This document shows, piece after piece, positions 24,829-33,005 of a stretch of 43,456 nucleotides of DNA (position 1 is its first letter; the number at the start of each line of letters is the position of its first letter). This DNA comes from Streptomyces naganishii JCM 4654 (GTDB lineage: Bacteria; Actinomycetota; Actinomycetes; Streptomycetales; Streptomycetaceae): positions 1-43,456 of the forward strand of contig NZ_BMVF01000033.1 of NCBI RefSeq assembly GCF_014650575.1, read 5' to 3'. The notes under the pieces are model-generated. The model made no database searches. It had not been told where the DNA came from and saw only the letters and a program-made list of their open reading frames with translations. The position numbers and the translations under genes are program-made.

Positions 24829-26045
24829 CCCTGCCGGACCGCCGGAGGTTTCTGCGGGGTGCGGCGCTCGCCGGCGCCGGTCTGGCCACCGGCGGGGCGG
24901 CCGCCACGGGCGGTCACCCTGGCGGGCAAGGTGCCCCCGCGACCGGTCTCCCGCCGTTCCACGGCGATCGGCAGCTCTCCGTGCCGGCCGCCCCGCGCCG
25001 GGCGAGCGCCTTCGTCGCCTTCGACGTCACCGTCGACAGGCGTGCCGAACTCGCCGGGCTGCTGCGTACGCTGACCGCCCGCGCCCGTTTCCTCACCTCG
25101 GGTGGCACCCCGGACCCGGTCGGCATCACCGGGCCGCCCCCCGACTCCGGCGTGCTCGGGGGCCGGCTGCCCGCCGGGGCGCTCGCCGTGACCGTCTCGG
25201 TCGGCGCCTCCCTCTTCGACGAGCGCTTCGGACTCGCCGCGCTGCGCCCGCGCCGGCTGAGACCCATGCCGGCCTTCCCCGACGACGACCTGCGGCCCGA
25301 CTGGTGCCACGGCGACCTGAGCGTCCACCTGCACGCCGACGACCCGGACACCGTGCTGCACGCGCTGCGCGACATCACCCGGCACACGCGCGGCGGCATG
25401 CAGGCGCGCTGGCGCCTGGACGGCTTCTCCTCGCCGCCCCGCCCGTCCGGCACCCCGCGCAACCTCATGGGGTTCAAGGACGGCACGGCCAACCCGGACG
25501 TGACCGACGCCCGGCTCATGGACCGCCTGGTGTGGGTGGGCCGGGGGAGCGGCGAGCCAGGCTGGGCGGCCGGGGGCACCTATCAGGTGGTCCGGCTGAT
25601 CCGCATGCTGGTGGAGTTCTGGGACCGGGTCTCCCTCACCGAGCAGGAGCGGATATTCGGCCGGCAGCGGGAGTCGGGCGCCCCCCTGGACGGCGACGAC
25701 GAGCACGACACCCCGGACTACGCCGGCGATCCCAAGGGCGACGTGATCCCGCTGGACGCCCACATCCGCCGGGCCAACCCGCGCACCGCCGCCACCGAGA
25801 GCGGGCGGATCCTGCGCCGCGCGTACAACTACGACCGGGGCATGGACTCCAACGGCAACCTCGACATGGGCCTGCTGTTCTGCTGCTACCAGCAGGACCC
25901 CGTCCGGCAGTTCGAGGCCATCCAGCACCGCCTCGCGGGCGAGCCGCTCACCGACTACGTCACGCCGTTCGGCGGCGGCTACTTCTTCACCCTGCCCGGC
26001 GTCCGGGACGCGGCGGACTGGTACGGCCGGGGCCTGCTCGGCTGA
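24825..26045 (+). CDS. efeB: EfeB, Tat-exported DyP-type haem peroxidase / deferrochelatase
   Basis: A 406-aa DyP-type peroxidase. The N-terminus carries a Tat signal with RRRFLRG (residues 6-12) and an Ala/Gly-rich hydrophobic core. The DyP motif GFKDGTAN (216-223) holds the distal Asp; the haem-ligand His is His313 in DAHIRRANPR, and RILRRAYNYDRG supplies the distal Arg. EfeB proteins oxidise ferrous iron or release iron from haem outside the membrane for the EfeO/EfeU pathway. The ATG overlaps the efeO stop by four bases, so translation is coupled. A tandem repeat of a 12-bp unit follows the stop. Confidence 0.93.
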   Translation: MTLPDRRRFLRGAALAGAGLATGGAAATGGHPGGQGAPATGLPPFHGDRQLSVPAAPRRASAFVAFDVTVDRRAELAGLLRTLTARARFLTSGGTPDPVGITGPPPDSGVLGGRLPAGALAVTVSVGASLFDERFGLAALRPRRLRPMPAFPDDDLRPDWCHGDLSVHLHADDPDTVLHALRDITRHTRGGMQARWRLDGFSSPPRPSGTPRNLMGFKDGTANPDVTDARLMDRLVWVGRGSGEPGWAAGGTYQVVRLIRMLVEFWDRVSLTEQERIFGRQRESGAPLDGDDEHDTPDYAGDPKGDVIPLDAHIRRANPRTAATESGRILRRAYNYDRGMDSNGNLDMGLLFCCYQQDPVRQFEAIQHRLAGEPLTDYVTPFGGGYFFTLPGVRDAADWYGRGLLG

Positions 26046-26074
26046 GCGGGCCGACGATCGGGCCGGTGATGGCC

Positions 26075-26110
26075 CGGTGATCGATCCGGTGATCGATCCG
26101 GTGATCCTTC
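26075..26110. repeat. 12-bp tandem repeat, about three units
   Basis: CGGTGATCGATC occurs at 26075-26086 and 26087-26098, and as CGGTGATCCTTC at 26099-26110. It lies between efeB and the phosphoesterase promoter. Confidence 0.75.
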
Positions 26111-26146
26111 TCGGTGATCGTGCCCGGCCGATTGGCTCGTCCATTT

Positions 26147-26168
26147 GGTCAATACACGGTCAAGAATT
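26147..26168. promoter_or_regulatory. 11-bp-period direct repeat, possible PHO box
   Basis: GGTCAATACAC and GGTCAAGAATT follow each other with an 11-bp period about 125 bases before the phosphoesterase start. A further GTTCATCCCGG at 26191-26201 is close to the known Streptomyces PhoP repeat consensus. Phosphate control of a secreted phosphatase would make sense, but the match is only approximate. Confidence 0.4.
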
Positions 26169-26291
26169 CGCCGTGCTTCCCTGACCCGGTGTTCATCCCG
26201 GGGCCATCATGGCTCCGCCACCGCGCCGCCCGTCCGGCGGAGCATCCAGGCCGTACCGCAGCAGATACGATCCTGCCCGAAGGGAAACCGC

Positions 26292-28145
26292 ATGGCCAGC
26301 AGGGGAAGACGAGCAACGATACGGAGCCTGGGGGCGCTCGCGGGAGCCGCCGCCCTCACGGTCCTCGGGGGCAACGCCCCCAGCTGGGCCGCCGTTTCGG
26401 CGGGCGGGCACGGCCACCACGGCGGCCCGACCACTGCGACCCCGATCAAGCACGTGGTCGTCCTGTTCGACGAGAACATCTCCTTCGACCACTACTTCGC
26501 CACCTACCCCAAGGCCGCCAACACCGACGGCACGAAGTTCACGGCGTCGAAGCGGACCCCGAAGGACGTCGACACCCTCGCCCACGCCGGGCTGCTGGTG
26601 AAGAACCCCAACCAGTACGCCCCCAAGCGGCTTTCCCCGGCCCAGGCCATGACCTGCGACCAGAACCACTCCTACGGCCCCGAGCAGTACGCGGCCAACG
26701 GCGGCAGGGCCGACCAGTACGTGCAGAACACCGAGGTCGACAAGTGCAGCGGCGGCCTGTTCGGCGAGCCGGGCCTGGTGATGGACTACTACGACGGCAA
26801 CACCGTCACGGGGCTGTGGAACTACGCCCAGCACTACGCCCTGAGCGACCGCTCCTTCAGCTCCACCTACGGCCCTTCGAGCCCGGGCGCGGTCAACCTG
26901 GTCTCCGGCCAGACCCACGGCGTCATCTCCGTGGACCCGGCTTCCGGCACGGAGAACCCGAAGCAGACGGCGACACCCGACCCGTACACCGTCAAGTCGC
27001 CCGGCGCGAACGGCGTCGGCACGATGATCAACGACCCGGACCCGGCGTTCGACGACTGCTCGGGCAAGGACCACACCAGCTCCAACGCCCTTGCCGTGAT
27101 GAAGGGCCGCAACATCGGCGACCTGCTGAACGCGAAGGAGGTCAGCTGGGGCTGGTTCCAGGGCGGCTTCCGGCCCTCCACCGCGTGGAGCGGCGAGCAG
27201 GGCGCGTACGCCAAGTGCGACACCGCCCACGCCAACGTCGGCGGGGCCCGGGTCGTGGACTACAGCCCGCACCACAACCCGTTCGCCTACTACAAGTCGA
27301 CGGCCAACCCGCACCACCTGCCGCCGCGCAGCGTCGCCGAGATCGGCCACGCCGGCCAGGCCAACCACAACTACGACCTGACGGACTTCTCCGCCGCGCT
27401 CAAGGCGGGCAGGCTCCCGGCCGTCAGCTTCGTCAAGGCCTCCTCGTACCAGGACGGTCACGCCGGTTACTCCGACCCGATCGACGAGCAGCACTTCCTG
27501 GTCGACCAGATCAACGCGATCCAGAGCTCGCCGCAGTGGAGTTCCACGGCGGTCGTCATCGCCTACGACGACTCCGACGGCTGGTACGACCACGTCTTCG
27601 CCCCGGTGCGCAACGGCTCCACCGACACCTCGGCCGGCTCCAACGGCAAGGCCACCGACAGCCCCGCCTGCCAGTCCGGGCCCGCCGCGGCCGGCGGCTA
27701 CCAGGACCGGTGCGGTCCCGGCCCCCGCCAGCCGCTTCTCGTGGTGTCGCCGTACAGCAAGGTCAACAAGGTCGACCACACGCCGACCGACCAGGCGTCC
27801 GTCATCCGCTTCATCGAGGACAACTGGCGCACCGGACGCATCGGCGACCACTCCTTCGACGCCGGCGCGGGCCCGCTCACGGGCATGTTCGACTTCCGCC
27901 ACCCCAACGGCAGGCGGGTCCTGCTGAACAGTGACGGCTCCGTCAGGTCGGTGGGCCCGATCCGTCCCGTGGCGCCGGTCGCCACGAGCATCACACCGGG
28001 GCCCGCCCTGGAGAACACCGCCGCCGTGGTCCGCACGTCCTCCTTCCCGGTCCTCGGGGTGGGAACCGGCGCCGGTGTCCTGCTCGCGGCGGGCGCCACG
28101 GGCACCTGGCTCGCCCTGCGCCGCCGGGCACGGAGCGGCGCCTGA
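26292..28145 (+). CDS. Secreted, membrane-tethered phosphoesterase (phospholipase C / acid phosphatase family)
   Basis: A 617-aa protein of the phosphoesterase superfamily that includes bacterial phospholipase C and acid phosphatases. The signal peptide covers about residues 1-33. The metal-binding start motif is LFDENISFDHYF (58-69), followed by the family's long middle part with YALSDRSFSSTYGPSSPGAVNLVSG. A late metal-site block is VVIAYDDSDGWYDHV, and the closing block is PRQPLLVVSPYSKVNKVDHTPTDQASVIRFIEDNW. The last ~30 residues form a membrane helix (GVGTGAGVLLAAGATGTWLAL) and a basic RRRARSGA end, so the enzyme is probably tethered on the outside. The ATG at 26292 has GAAGGGAAA upstream. 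Confidence 0.9.
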   Translation: MASRGRRATIRSLGALAGAAALTVLGGNAPSWAAVSAGGHGHHGGPTTATPIKHVVVLFDENISFDHYFATYPKAANTDGTKFTASKRTPKDVDTLAHAGLLVKNPNQYAPKRLSPAQAMTCDQNHSYGPEQYAANGGRADQYVQNTEVDKCSGGLFGEPGLVMDYYDGNTVTGLWNYAQHYALSDRSFSSTYGPSSPGAVNLVSGQTHGVISVDPASGTENPKQTATPDPYTVKSPGANGVGTMINDPDPAFDDCSGKDHTSSNALAVMKGRNIGDLLNAKEVSWGWFQGGFRPSTAWSGEQGAYAKCDTAHANVGGARVVDYSPHHNPFAYYKSTANPHHLPPRSVAEIGHAGQANHNYDLTDFSAALKAGRLPAVSFVKASSYQDGHAGYSDPIDEQHFLVDQINAIQSSPQWSSTAVVIAYDDSDGWYDHVFAPVRNGSTDTSAGSNGKATDSPACQSGPAAAGGYQDRCGPGPRQPLLVVSPYSKVNKVDHTPTDQASVIRFIEDNWRTGRIGDHSFDAGAGPLTGMFDFRHPNGRRVLLNSDGSVRSVGPIRPVAPVATSITPGPALENTAAVVRTSSFPVLGVGTGAGVLLAAGATGTWLALRRRARSGA

Positions 28146-28176
28146 CCCAGCCGCGCGGGCGAGGGGTCCGGGACGG

Positions 28177-29511
28177 TCAGGGCTGCGCGGGAAGTGTCGC
28201 GCAGTTGTCCTGGGCCGCCTTGCCCGCGAGGCGGTCGGCCAGCCAGTCCACGGCCGGTCCCTGGTCGGCGAGGAGCGGGGTGACGTGGTTGAGCAGGGCG
28301 CTGTCGAGGCCCGGCAGGACCACCGGCTTGTAGACCACGTCGGCGCCCTTGCGGCACCAGTCCACGGCGAGCTGCCGTGCCTGGCCGTGCGGTACGAGGT
28401 TGTCGCTGGTGCCGGTCGCCAGCCGCACCGGCCCGGCCGGCTCGAGCCTGCCGATGCGCTGGCTGTCGAGGAAGGCCCGGAGCGCCGGGGTGGAGCCGAT
28501 GATGTCGCTGACGGACCGTCCGTCGGTCGTCCACGCGGTGCTCTTGGAGTAGGCGTAGCGGAACAGGGCGTCGCCGACGCACATGGTCGACAGGTCGTTC
28601 AGCGCGGCCTTGCCGGCGGCGTTCAGGTGCTCGTCGGCGATGGGCCGCAGCGCCGGGTCGCTCTGCAGGAAGCCGTTGAGCGACCAGCCGAGGGCGCCCG
28701 CGAGTTCGCTGCCGTCGATGGCCTTGGTGACCGCGGTGAGGTCGGCCGGTGGCGCTCCGGCGTAGGTGCCGGACAGGTGGACGTCGGGGGCGTAGGACGG
28801 CTGGAGTTCGGCGGCGGACGCGGTGGCGCCGCCGCCCTGGCTGTAGCCGTAGAGTCCGACGCGGGAGTTGGCGGTGACGGAGGCTCCGGCCACGGAGCGG
28901 GCGGCGCGGGCCGCGTCGAGCACGGCGTGCCCCTCGTCCACGCGGTTGACGTAGGTGTGCAGCCGGTCGGTCGCGCCGAGTCCGGCGTAGTCGGTGACGA
29001 CCACCGCGACGCCCTTGGCCAGCAGCCGGTAGATCGCCAGATCCTCGTAACCGACGGACATCGTGCGGCCGTTGAAGGTGAGCGGGTGCTCCAGGCCCAT
29101 GGAGGCCGCGCACTGGTCGCCCTGTCCCAGTGTGCCGGGCGCGACGACGACCAGGGGGCGCGCGCCGGCGCCGCTCCAGCGGGCCGTCGGCTCGATGTAG
29201 GCGCCGGTGACGGCCACCGGACCGCCGCCCGAGTCCGTCGACTTGTACATCAGGCGGGTCGCGGTGCCCGGCAGCGGCCCGTTCGGGGTGGGCAGACCGA
29301 TGGCGAGGGGCAGCGGCTCACTGCGGATCAACGTGCCGTCGGCCGACGGGAGTTCGGCGGGCGGGTTGTAGAACACCGGGATCTTCACGCCCCGGGAGAC
29401 CACTTGCGTGTCGTCGGCGGAGCCGGTGGCGGCGCCGGCCGGCACGGCCTGGACGCCGAGGCAGGCCGCGGCGGCTGCGGCCGAGGCGAGGAGAACTCTG
29501 CGGGAAGGCAT
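28177..29511 (-). CDS. Secreted lipase/esterase (alpha/beta hydrolase)
   Basis: A 444-aa exported hydrolase of the secretory-lipase type. Residues 1-28 form a signal peptide ending VPAGAA. The nucleophile elbow is GYSQGG (222-227, Ser224), preceded by SRVGLY. A late GTSDNLVPHGQA supplies the likely acid residue and the final LLNHVTPLLADQGPAVDWL the catalytic His. A lid or cap region lies between about 235 and 350 with one Cys (TMCVGDALFRYAYSK), and other Cys residues (near 134, 385, 438) could form disulfides. It would split fatty-acid esters outside the cell. The ATG at 29511 has AGGAGG about six bases upstream. It converges on the phosphoesterase with a 31-base gap. Confidence 0.88.
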   Translation of the reverse strand: MPSRRVLLASAAAAAACLGVQAVPAGAATGSADDTQVVSRGVKIPVFYNPPAELPSADGTLIRSEPLPLAIGLPTPNGPLPGTATRLMYKSTDSGGGPVAVTGAYIEPTARWSGAGARPLVVVAPGTLGQGDQCAASMGLEHPLTFNGRTMSVGYEDLAIYRLLAKGVAVVVTDYAGLGATDRLHTYVNRVDEGHAVLDAARAARSVAGASVTANSRVGLYGYSQGGGATASAAELQPSYAPDVHLSGTYAGAPPADLTAVTKAIDGSELAGALGWSLNGFLQSDPALRPIADEHLNAAGKAALNDLSTMCVGDALFRYAYSKSTAWTTDGRSVSDIIGSTPALRAFLDSQRIGRLEPAGPVRLATGTSDNLVPHGQARQLAVDWCRKGADVVYKPVVLPGLDSALLNHVTPLLADQGPAVDWLADRLAGKAAQDNCATLPAQP

Positions 29512-29713
29512 GGGGAACCTCCTGAAGATGCGGCCGAACAGGAGTGACACCCCCGTCCCGGGGCCGGCGTCCGCGCGGCCGGCCCGGTGGCGGGGCATGA
29601 CGTCTCGGCGAGGCGGCGCGGTCGTCCACCGGCCTCCTCGCACTCATGGGGAGTGGGTTGACGAGACCGTACCGACGAGTAGTTACCGCCGGTAGCACGC
29701 GGGAGGTTACGGT

Positions 29714-29729
29714 TGAGTAATTTGACTCA
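29714..29729. promoter_or_regulatory. Palindrome in the lipase upstream region
   Basis: TGAGTAATTTGACTCA has 5-bp arms around a 6-base AT-rich centre. Another small palindrome, TTACCGCCGGTA, lies at 29683-29694. They lie 172-219 bases before the lipase start, in a stretch with lower GC than its surroundings, and could be operators. Confidence 0.4.
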
Positions 29730-29779
29730 GCGTCTAATAGGGGGTGGCCTTCAGTCACCCGGCGCGCACCTCGCGCCGC

Positions 29780-32617
29780 TCACCAGGCCATCTCGTCCAG
29801 CAGCAGCGCCGGGTCCGGCTCCGGGGTCTCTCCTGGTGTCAGCTCCGCCCAGATGACCTTGCCGTGTTCCGCGTAGCGGGTGCCCCACCGGTCGGCGAAC
29901 TGCGAGACCAGGAACAGGCCGCGGCCGCCCTCGTCGGTGGTGGCCGCGCGCCGCAGCCTGGGGGAGGTGTTGCTGCCGTCCGACACCTCGCACACCACGG
30001 TCCGGCCCAGCAGGAGCCTGACCCGCACCGGCGGGGCGCCGTAGCGGATCGCGTTGGTCAGCAGCTCGCTGAGGACCAGCTCCATCGCGAACGACGAATC
30101 CTCCAGCCCCCACTCGTGCAGCCGGCGGCTCACGTCGCCGCGCACCCGTGACACCGCCATCACGTCGAAGGGCACGTCCCAGACCGCCACCCGCGAGGGA
30201 TCGAGCAGCCGGGTGCGGGCGACCAGCAGTGCCACGTCGTCGCTCGGGTGCTCCGGGAGCATCGTCTCCATCAGGGTGCGGCAGGTCTCCTCGGGCGTCC
30301 GGTCCGCACCGGCGACGGCCGAGCCCAGCAGCCGCAGCCCCTCGTCGATGTCCCGCCTGCGGTCCTCGATCAGGCCGTCGGTGAACAGCACCAGCCGGCT
30401 GCCCTCCGCCAGGTCCAGCTCGCCCGACTCGAAGGGATGCCCGCCCACGCCGAGCGGCGGGGAGAGCGGCAGGTCCGGGAAGGTCACCCGCCCGGCCGGG
30501 TCCACCACCGCGGGCACCACATGGCCCGCACGCGAAAGCGCGCAGCGCCCGCCCACCGGGTCGTAGATCGCGTACAGGCAGGTGGCCCCGGTGACCGGTG
30601 ACGCCTCGCCGTCGGCGCCCGCCGTGGGCGAGTCCAGGCGCATCACCATCTCGTCGAGATGGCCGAGCAGTTCGTCCGGCGGCAGGTCCAGGGAGGAGAA
30701 GTTCAGCACCGCCGTGCGCAGCCGGCCCATGGTCACCGCCGCGTGCAGCCCGTGCCCCACGACGTCGCCCACCACCAGGGCCACGCGGAAGCCGGGCAGG
30801 GGTATGACGTCGAACCAGTCGCCGCCCACTCCGGACTGCGCGGGCAGGTACCGCGAGGCCACGTCCAGCGCGTCCTGCTCGGGCAGGTCCCGGGGCAGCA
30901 GGCTGCGCTGAAGCGTCACGGCCATGGCGTGCTCGCGGGAGTACCGGCGGGCGTTGTCGATCGCCACGGCCGCCCGCGCCACCAGCTCCTCGGCGACCGC
31001 CACGTCCTCCTCCTCGAACCGCGGCGAGCCTGCCCCCCGCCAGAAGTTGACCATGCCGAGCACCACGCCGCGCGCCCTGAGCGGCACCGTGATCAACGAG
31101 TGGATACCGTGTTCGAGCACCCGCCGCGCGCCCTCCGGGTCCTGGGCCCGCCAGTCCTCGGCGGCGTGCAGGTCGGGCACCAGCGCGGCCTTGCCGCGCC
31201 GCAGCGCCGCCACCATCGGGGTGTCCGCCACCACGAACTGGATCAGGTCGCCCACCGGCTGGAGCGGCTGGCCGGAGTCCGGCCCGCGCAGCGCGGTACG
31301 GCGCATCCGGTTCACCGCGCCCGTGGGCTCCTCGCCGTGCAGCACCGCGTCGAGCAGCTCCACGGTGACGACGTCCGCCATGCGGGGCACGGCCACCTCG
31401 GCGAGCTCCTCGGCGGTGCGCCGCACGTCGAGCGTGGAACCGATGCGCACCCCGGCCTCGTACAGCAGCGTCAGACGCTCGCGCGCCACCTCCGCGCGGC
31501 CGGTCAGGGCCCGCAGCTCGGTGGTGTCGCGCAGGCTGGCCACCAGGCCCGGCGCGCCGCCGTACGGCGCGGTGCGGCGGGTGTTGACGGCGAGCAGCCG
31601 GTCCCCGGCCGGGAACACCTCGTCGGAGGCCACCTCACCCGACTCCAGCAGCCGGGTCAGCTCCGGCGTCAGGCCCAGCTCCGTGACGTGCCGCCGGTCG
31701 GCGTCCTCGGGCAGGTCCAGCAGCCGGCGTGCCTCGTCGTTGGCGAGCAGGACGCATCCGTCGGCGCCGACGATCAGCACGCCCTCGCGCACCGCGTGCA
31801 GCACCGCGTCGTGGTGTTCGTACATCCGGGTCATCTCGGCCGGTCCGAGCCCGCGGGTCTGGCGGCGCAGGCGGCGGCTGACGAGCGCCGTCCCCGCGGT
31901 CGCCAGGGCGAGGGCGAGGGCCGCCGAGCCCAGGACCATCGGCAGCTGCTTGTTCAGCAGGTGCCCGAGCGTCTCGATCTTGACGCCCGCCGTGACCATG
32001 CCGACCACGCGCCGGCTCGCGTCCATCACGGGCACCACCGCCCGCACGGCGTCACCGGCGGCGCCGCGGTAGGTGGTCACGTACGTCTCGCCCGTGATGG
32101 CCGGTCCGACGGCCCGGTCCTTGGTGCCGACCAGGCGCGCGTCGGGCGTGACCAGCCGCACGCCCTCCTTGTTCAGCACGGAGACGAAGTCCAGGCCGGC
32201 GCCCACCTGCGTCTCCTGGGCCGGCACCCGGAGCAGGGCCGCCGGGTCGGGCGACTCCAGCGCGGGTACGGTGCCGGGGGCGTGCGCGAACGCCTCGGCG
32301 GCGGCGAGGGAGCGTTGCTTGGCGCTGTCCTCGCCGTCGTAGCGGCCCTGGAGGACGAGGGCCGCCGCTGCCGCCAGGACCAGCACCAGGACCACGATGA
32401 CCTGGAGCAGGAAGACCTGAGCCGCCAGCGTGCCGACGCCCCAGAACCGGGCCAGGCGCGCCCCTGCGGCGCGCCGCAGGCCGGGGCGGCGGGAGGAGCC
32501 CCCGTGCGGACCCGGGTGGCCGGACGCGCCCGGCCGGCCGTGCGAGGGACCGGGTGACCGGCGGCCGCCCGACGGCGGGGCCGCGCCTGTCCGAGACCGG
32601 CGGGAACGTCCGATCAT
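29780..32617 (-). CDS. Membrane sensor with Cache-like, PAS, GAF, PP2C and HATPase domains
   Basis: A 945-aa multidomain signalling protein. A disordered basic N-terminus precedes a membrane helix (about 62-90), an extracytoplasmic Cache-like sensor (about 95-220) and a second helix (about 225-247). Then come a PAS domain (about 265-370), a GAF domain (about 385-555), a SpoIIE-type PP2C phosphatase (about 575-790; GVGGDWFDVIPL, VGDVVGHGLHAA, LVLFTDGLIEDR) and an RsbW-like HATPase (about 815-930; ELVLSELLTNAIRYG N box and DEGGRGLFLVSQF). Such proteins control alternative sigma factors by phosphorylating and dephosphorylating anti-anti-sigma partners. No STAS-domain gene lies nearby. The ATG at 32617 has only AGGAC close by. 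Confidence 0.92.
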   Translation of the reverse strand: MIGRSRRSRTGAAPPSGGRRSPGPSHGRPGASGHPGPHGGSSRRPGLRRAAGARLARFWGVGTLAAQVFLLQVIVVLVLVLAAAAALVLQGRYDGEDSAKQRSLAAAEAFAHAPGTVPALESPDPAALLRVPAQETQVGAGLDFVSVLNKEGVRLVTPDARLVGTKDRAVGPAITGETYVTTYRGAAGDAVRAVVPVMDASRRVVGMVTAGVKIETLGHLLNKQLPMVLGSAALALALATAGTALVSRRLRRQTRGLGPAEMTRMYEHHDAVLHAVREGVLIVGADGCVLLANDEARRLLDLPEDADRRHVTELGLTPELTRLLESGEVASDEVFPAGDRLLAVNTRRTAPYGGAPGLVASLRDTTELRALTGRAEVARERLTLLYEAGVRIGSTLDVRRTAEELAEVAVPRMADVVTVELLDAVLHGEEPTGAVNRMRRTALRGPDSGQPLQPVGDLIQFVVADTPMVAALRRGKAALVPDLHAAEDWRAQDPEGARRVLEHGIHSLITVPLRARGVVLGMVNFWRGAGSPRFEEEDVAVAEELVARAAVAIDNARRYSREHAMAVTLQRSLLPRDLPEQDALDVASRYLPAQSGVGGDWFDVIPLPGFRVALVVGDVVGHGLHAAVTMGRLRTAVLNFSSLDLPPDELLGHLDEMVMRLDSPTAGADGEASPVTGATCLYAIYDPVGGRCALSRAGHVVPAVVDPAGRVTFPDLPLSPPLGVGGHPFESGELDLAEGSRLVLFTDGLIEDRRRDIDEGLRLLGSAVAGADRTPEETCRTLMETMLPEHPSDDVALLVARTRLLDPSRVAVWDVPFDVMAVSRVRGDVSRRLHEWGLEDSSFAMELVLSELLTNAIRYGAPPVRVRLLLGRTVVCEVSDGSNTSPRLRRAATTDEGGRGLFLVSQFADRWGTRYAEHGKVIWAELTPGETPEPDPALLLDEMAW

Positions 32618-32793
32618 GTCCTAGTTCTAGCACTGTGCTTCCGGGACCGGCGACCGCTGCGCACGGTGGGGAACGCCCCCGGGACTCCCGGCCCCGCCGC
32701 ACCGGCGGGAATGCCGCCGCCGGTCCCGCTGTTGACCCACGTGGCTGACATGCCCGGGTCACCCCCGGGACGGCCGGAAGGAGAAGCAGGCAC

Positions 32794-32958
32794 ATGGCAC
32801 GAAGCACCGCGCGTCCCGTCGTCCGGCTCAAGTCGACGGCAGGCACCGGCGTCACCTACGTGACGCGCAAGAACCGGCTCAACGACCCCGACCGGCTCGT
32901 GCTGCGCAAGTACGACCCGGTGGCGGGCGGGCACGTCGACTTCCGCGAGGAGCGCTGA
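32794..32958 (+). CDS. rpmG: 50S ribosomal protein bL33, cysteine-free form
   Basis: A 54-aa bL33: MARSTARPVVRLKSTAGTG, then YVTRKNRLNDPDRLVLRKYDP and VDFREER at the end, all typical of L33. It lacks both CxxC zinc motifs, so it is the zinc-free paralogue of the kind that replaces the zinc form under zinc limitation. The ATG at 32794 has AAGGAG about 11 bases upstream. I see no AT-rich Zur-type palindrome before it, so zinc control is not supported by the sequence. It lies alone between two leftward sensor-phosphatase genes and ends at a hairpin. Confidence 0.93.
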   Translation: MARSTARPVVRLKSTAGTGVTYVTRKNRLNDPDRLVLRKYDPVAGGHVDFREER

Positions 32959-32980
32959 ACGCACCGCTGAACACCAGAAC

Positions 32981-33005
32981 GCCGGGCCGCTACGCGCGGC
33001 CCGGC
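32981..33005. terminator. 10-bp hairpin terminator after rpmG
   Basis: GCCGGGCCGC pairs with GCGGCCCGGC around loop TACGC. The hairpin follows the rpmG stop by 22 bases and overlaps the last codons of the convergent phosphatase gene. Confidence 0.7.

Noticed and set aside
26193..27902. A 569-codon minus-strand frame opposite the phosphoesterase
   Set aside because: Val/Gly/Arg-rich sequence without domains; the plus strand has an intact family protein with signal peptide and ribosome binding site.
30659..32557. A 632-codon plus-strand frame opposite the sensor phosphatase
   Set aside because: His/Arg/Gly/Gln-rich shadow; the minus strand has all PP2C and HATPase motifs.
32640..32793. Zur box upstream of the zinc-free rpmG
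   Set aside because: The region is GC-rich, with no AT-rich palindrome like the known Zur site; only a TTGACC promoter-like hexamer at 32732 is visible.
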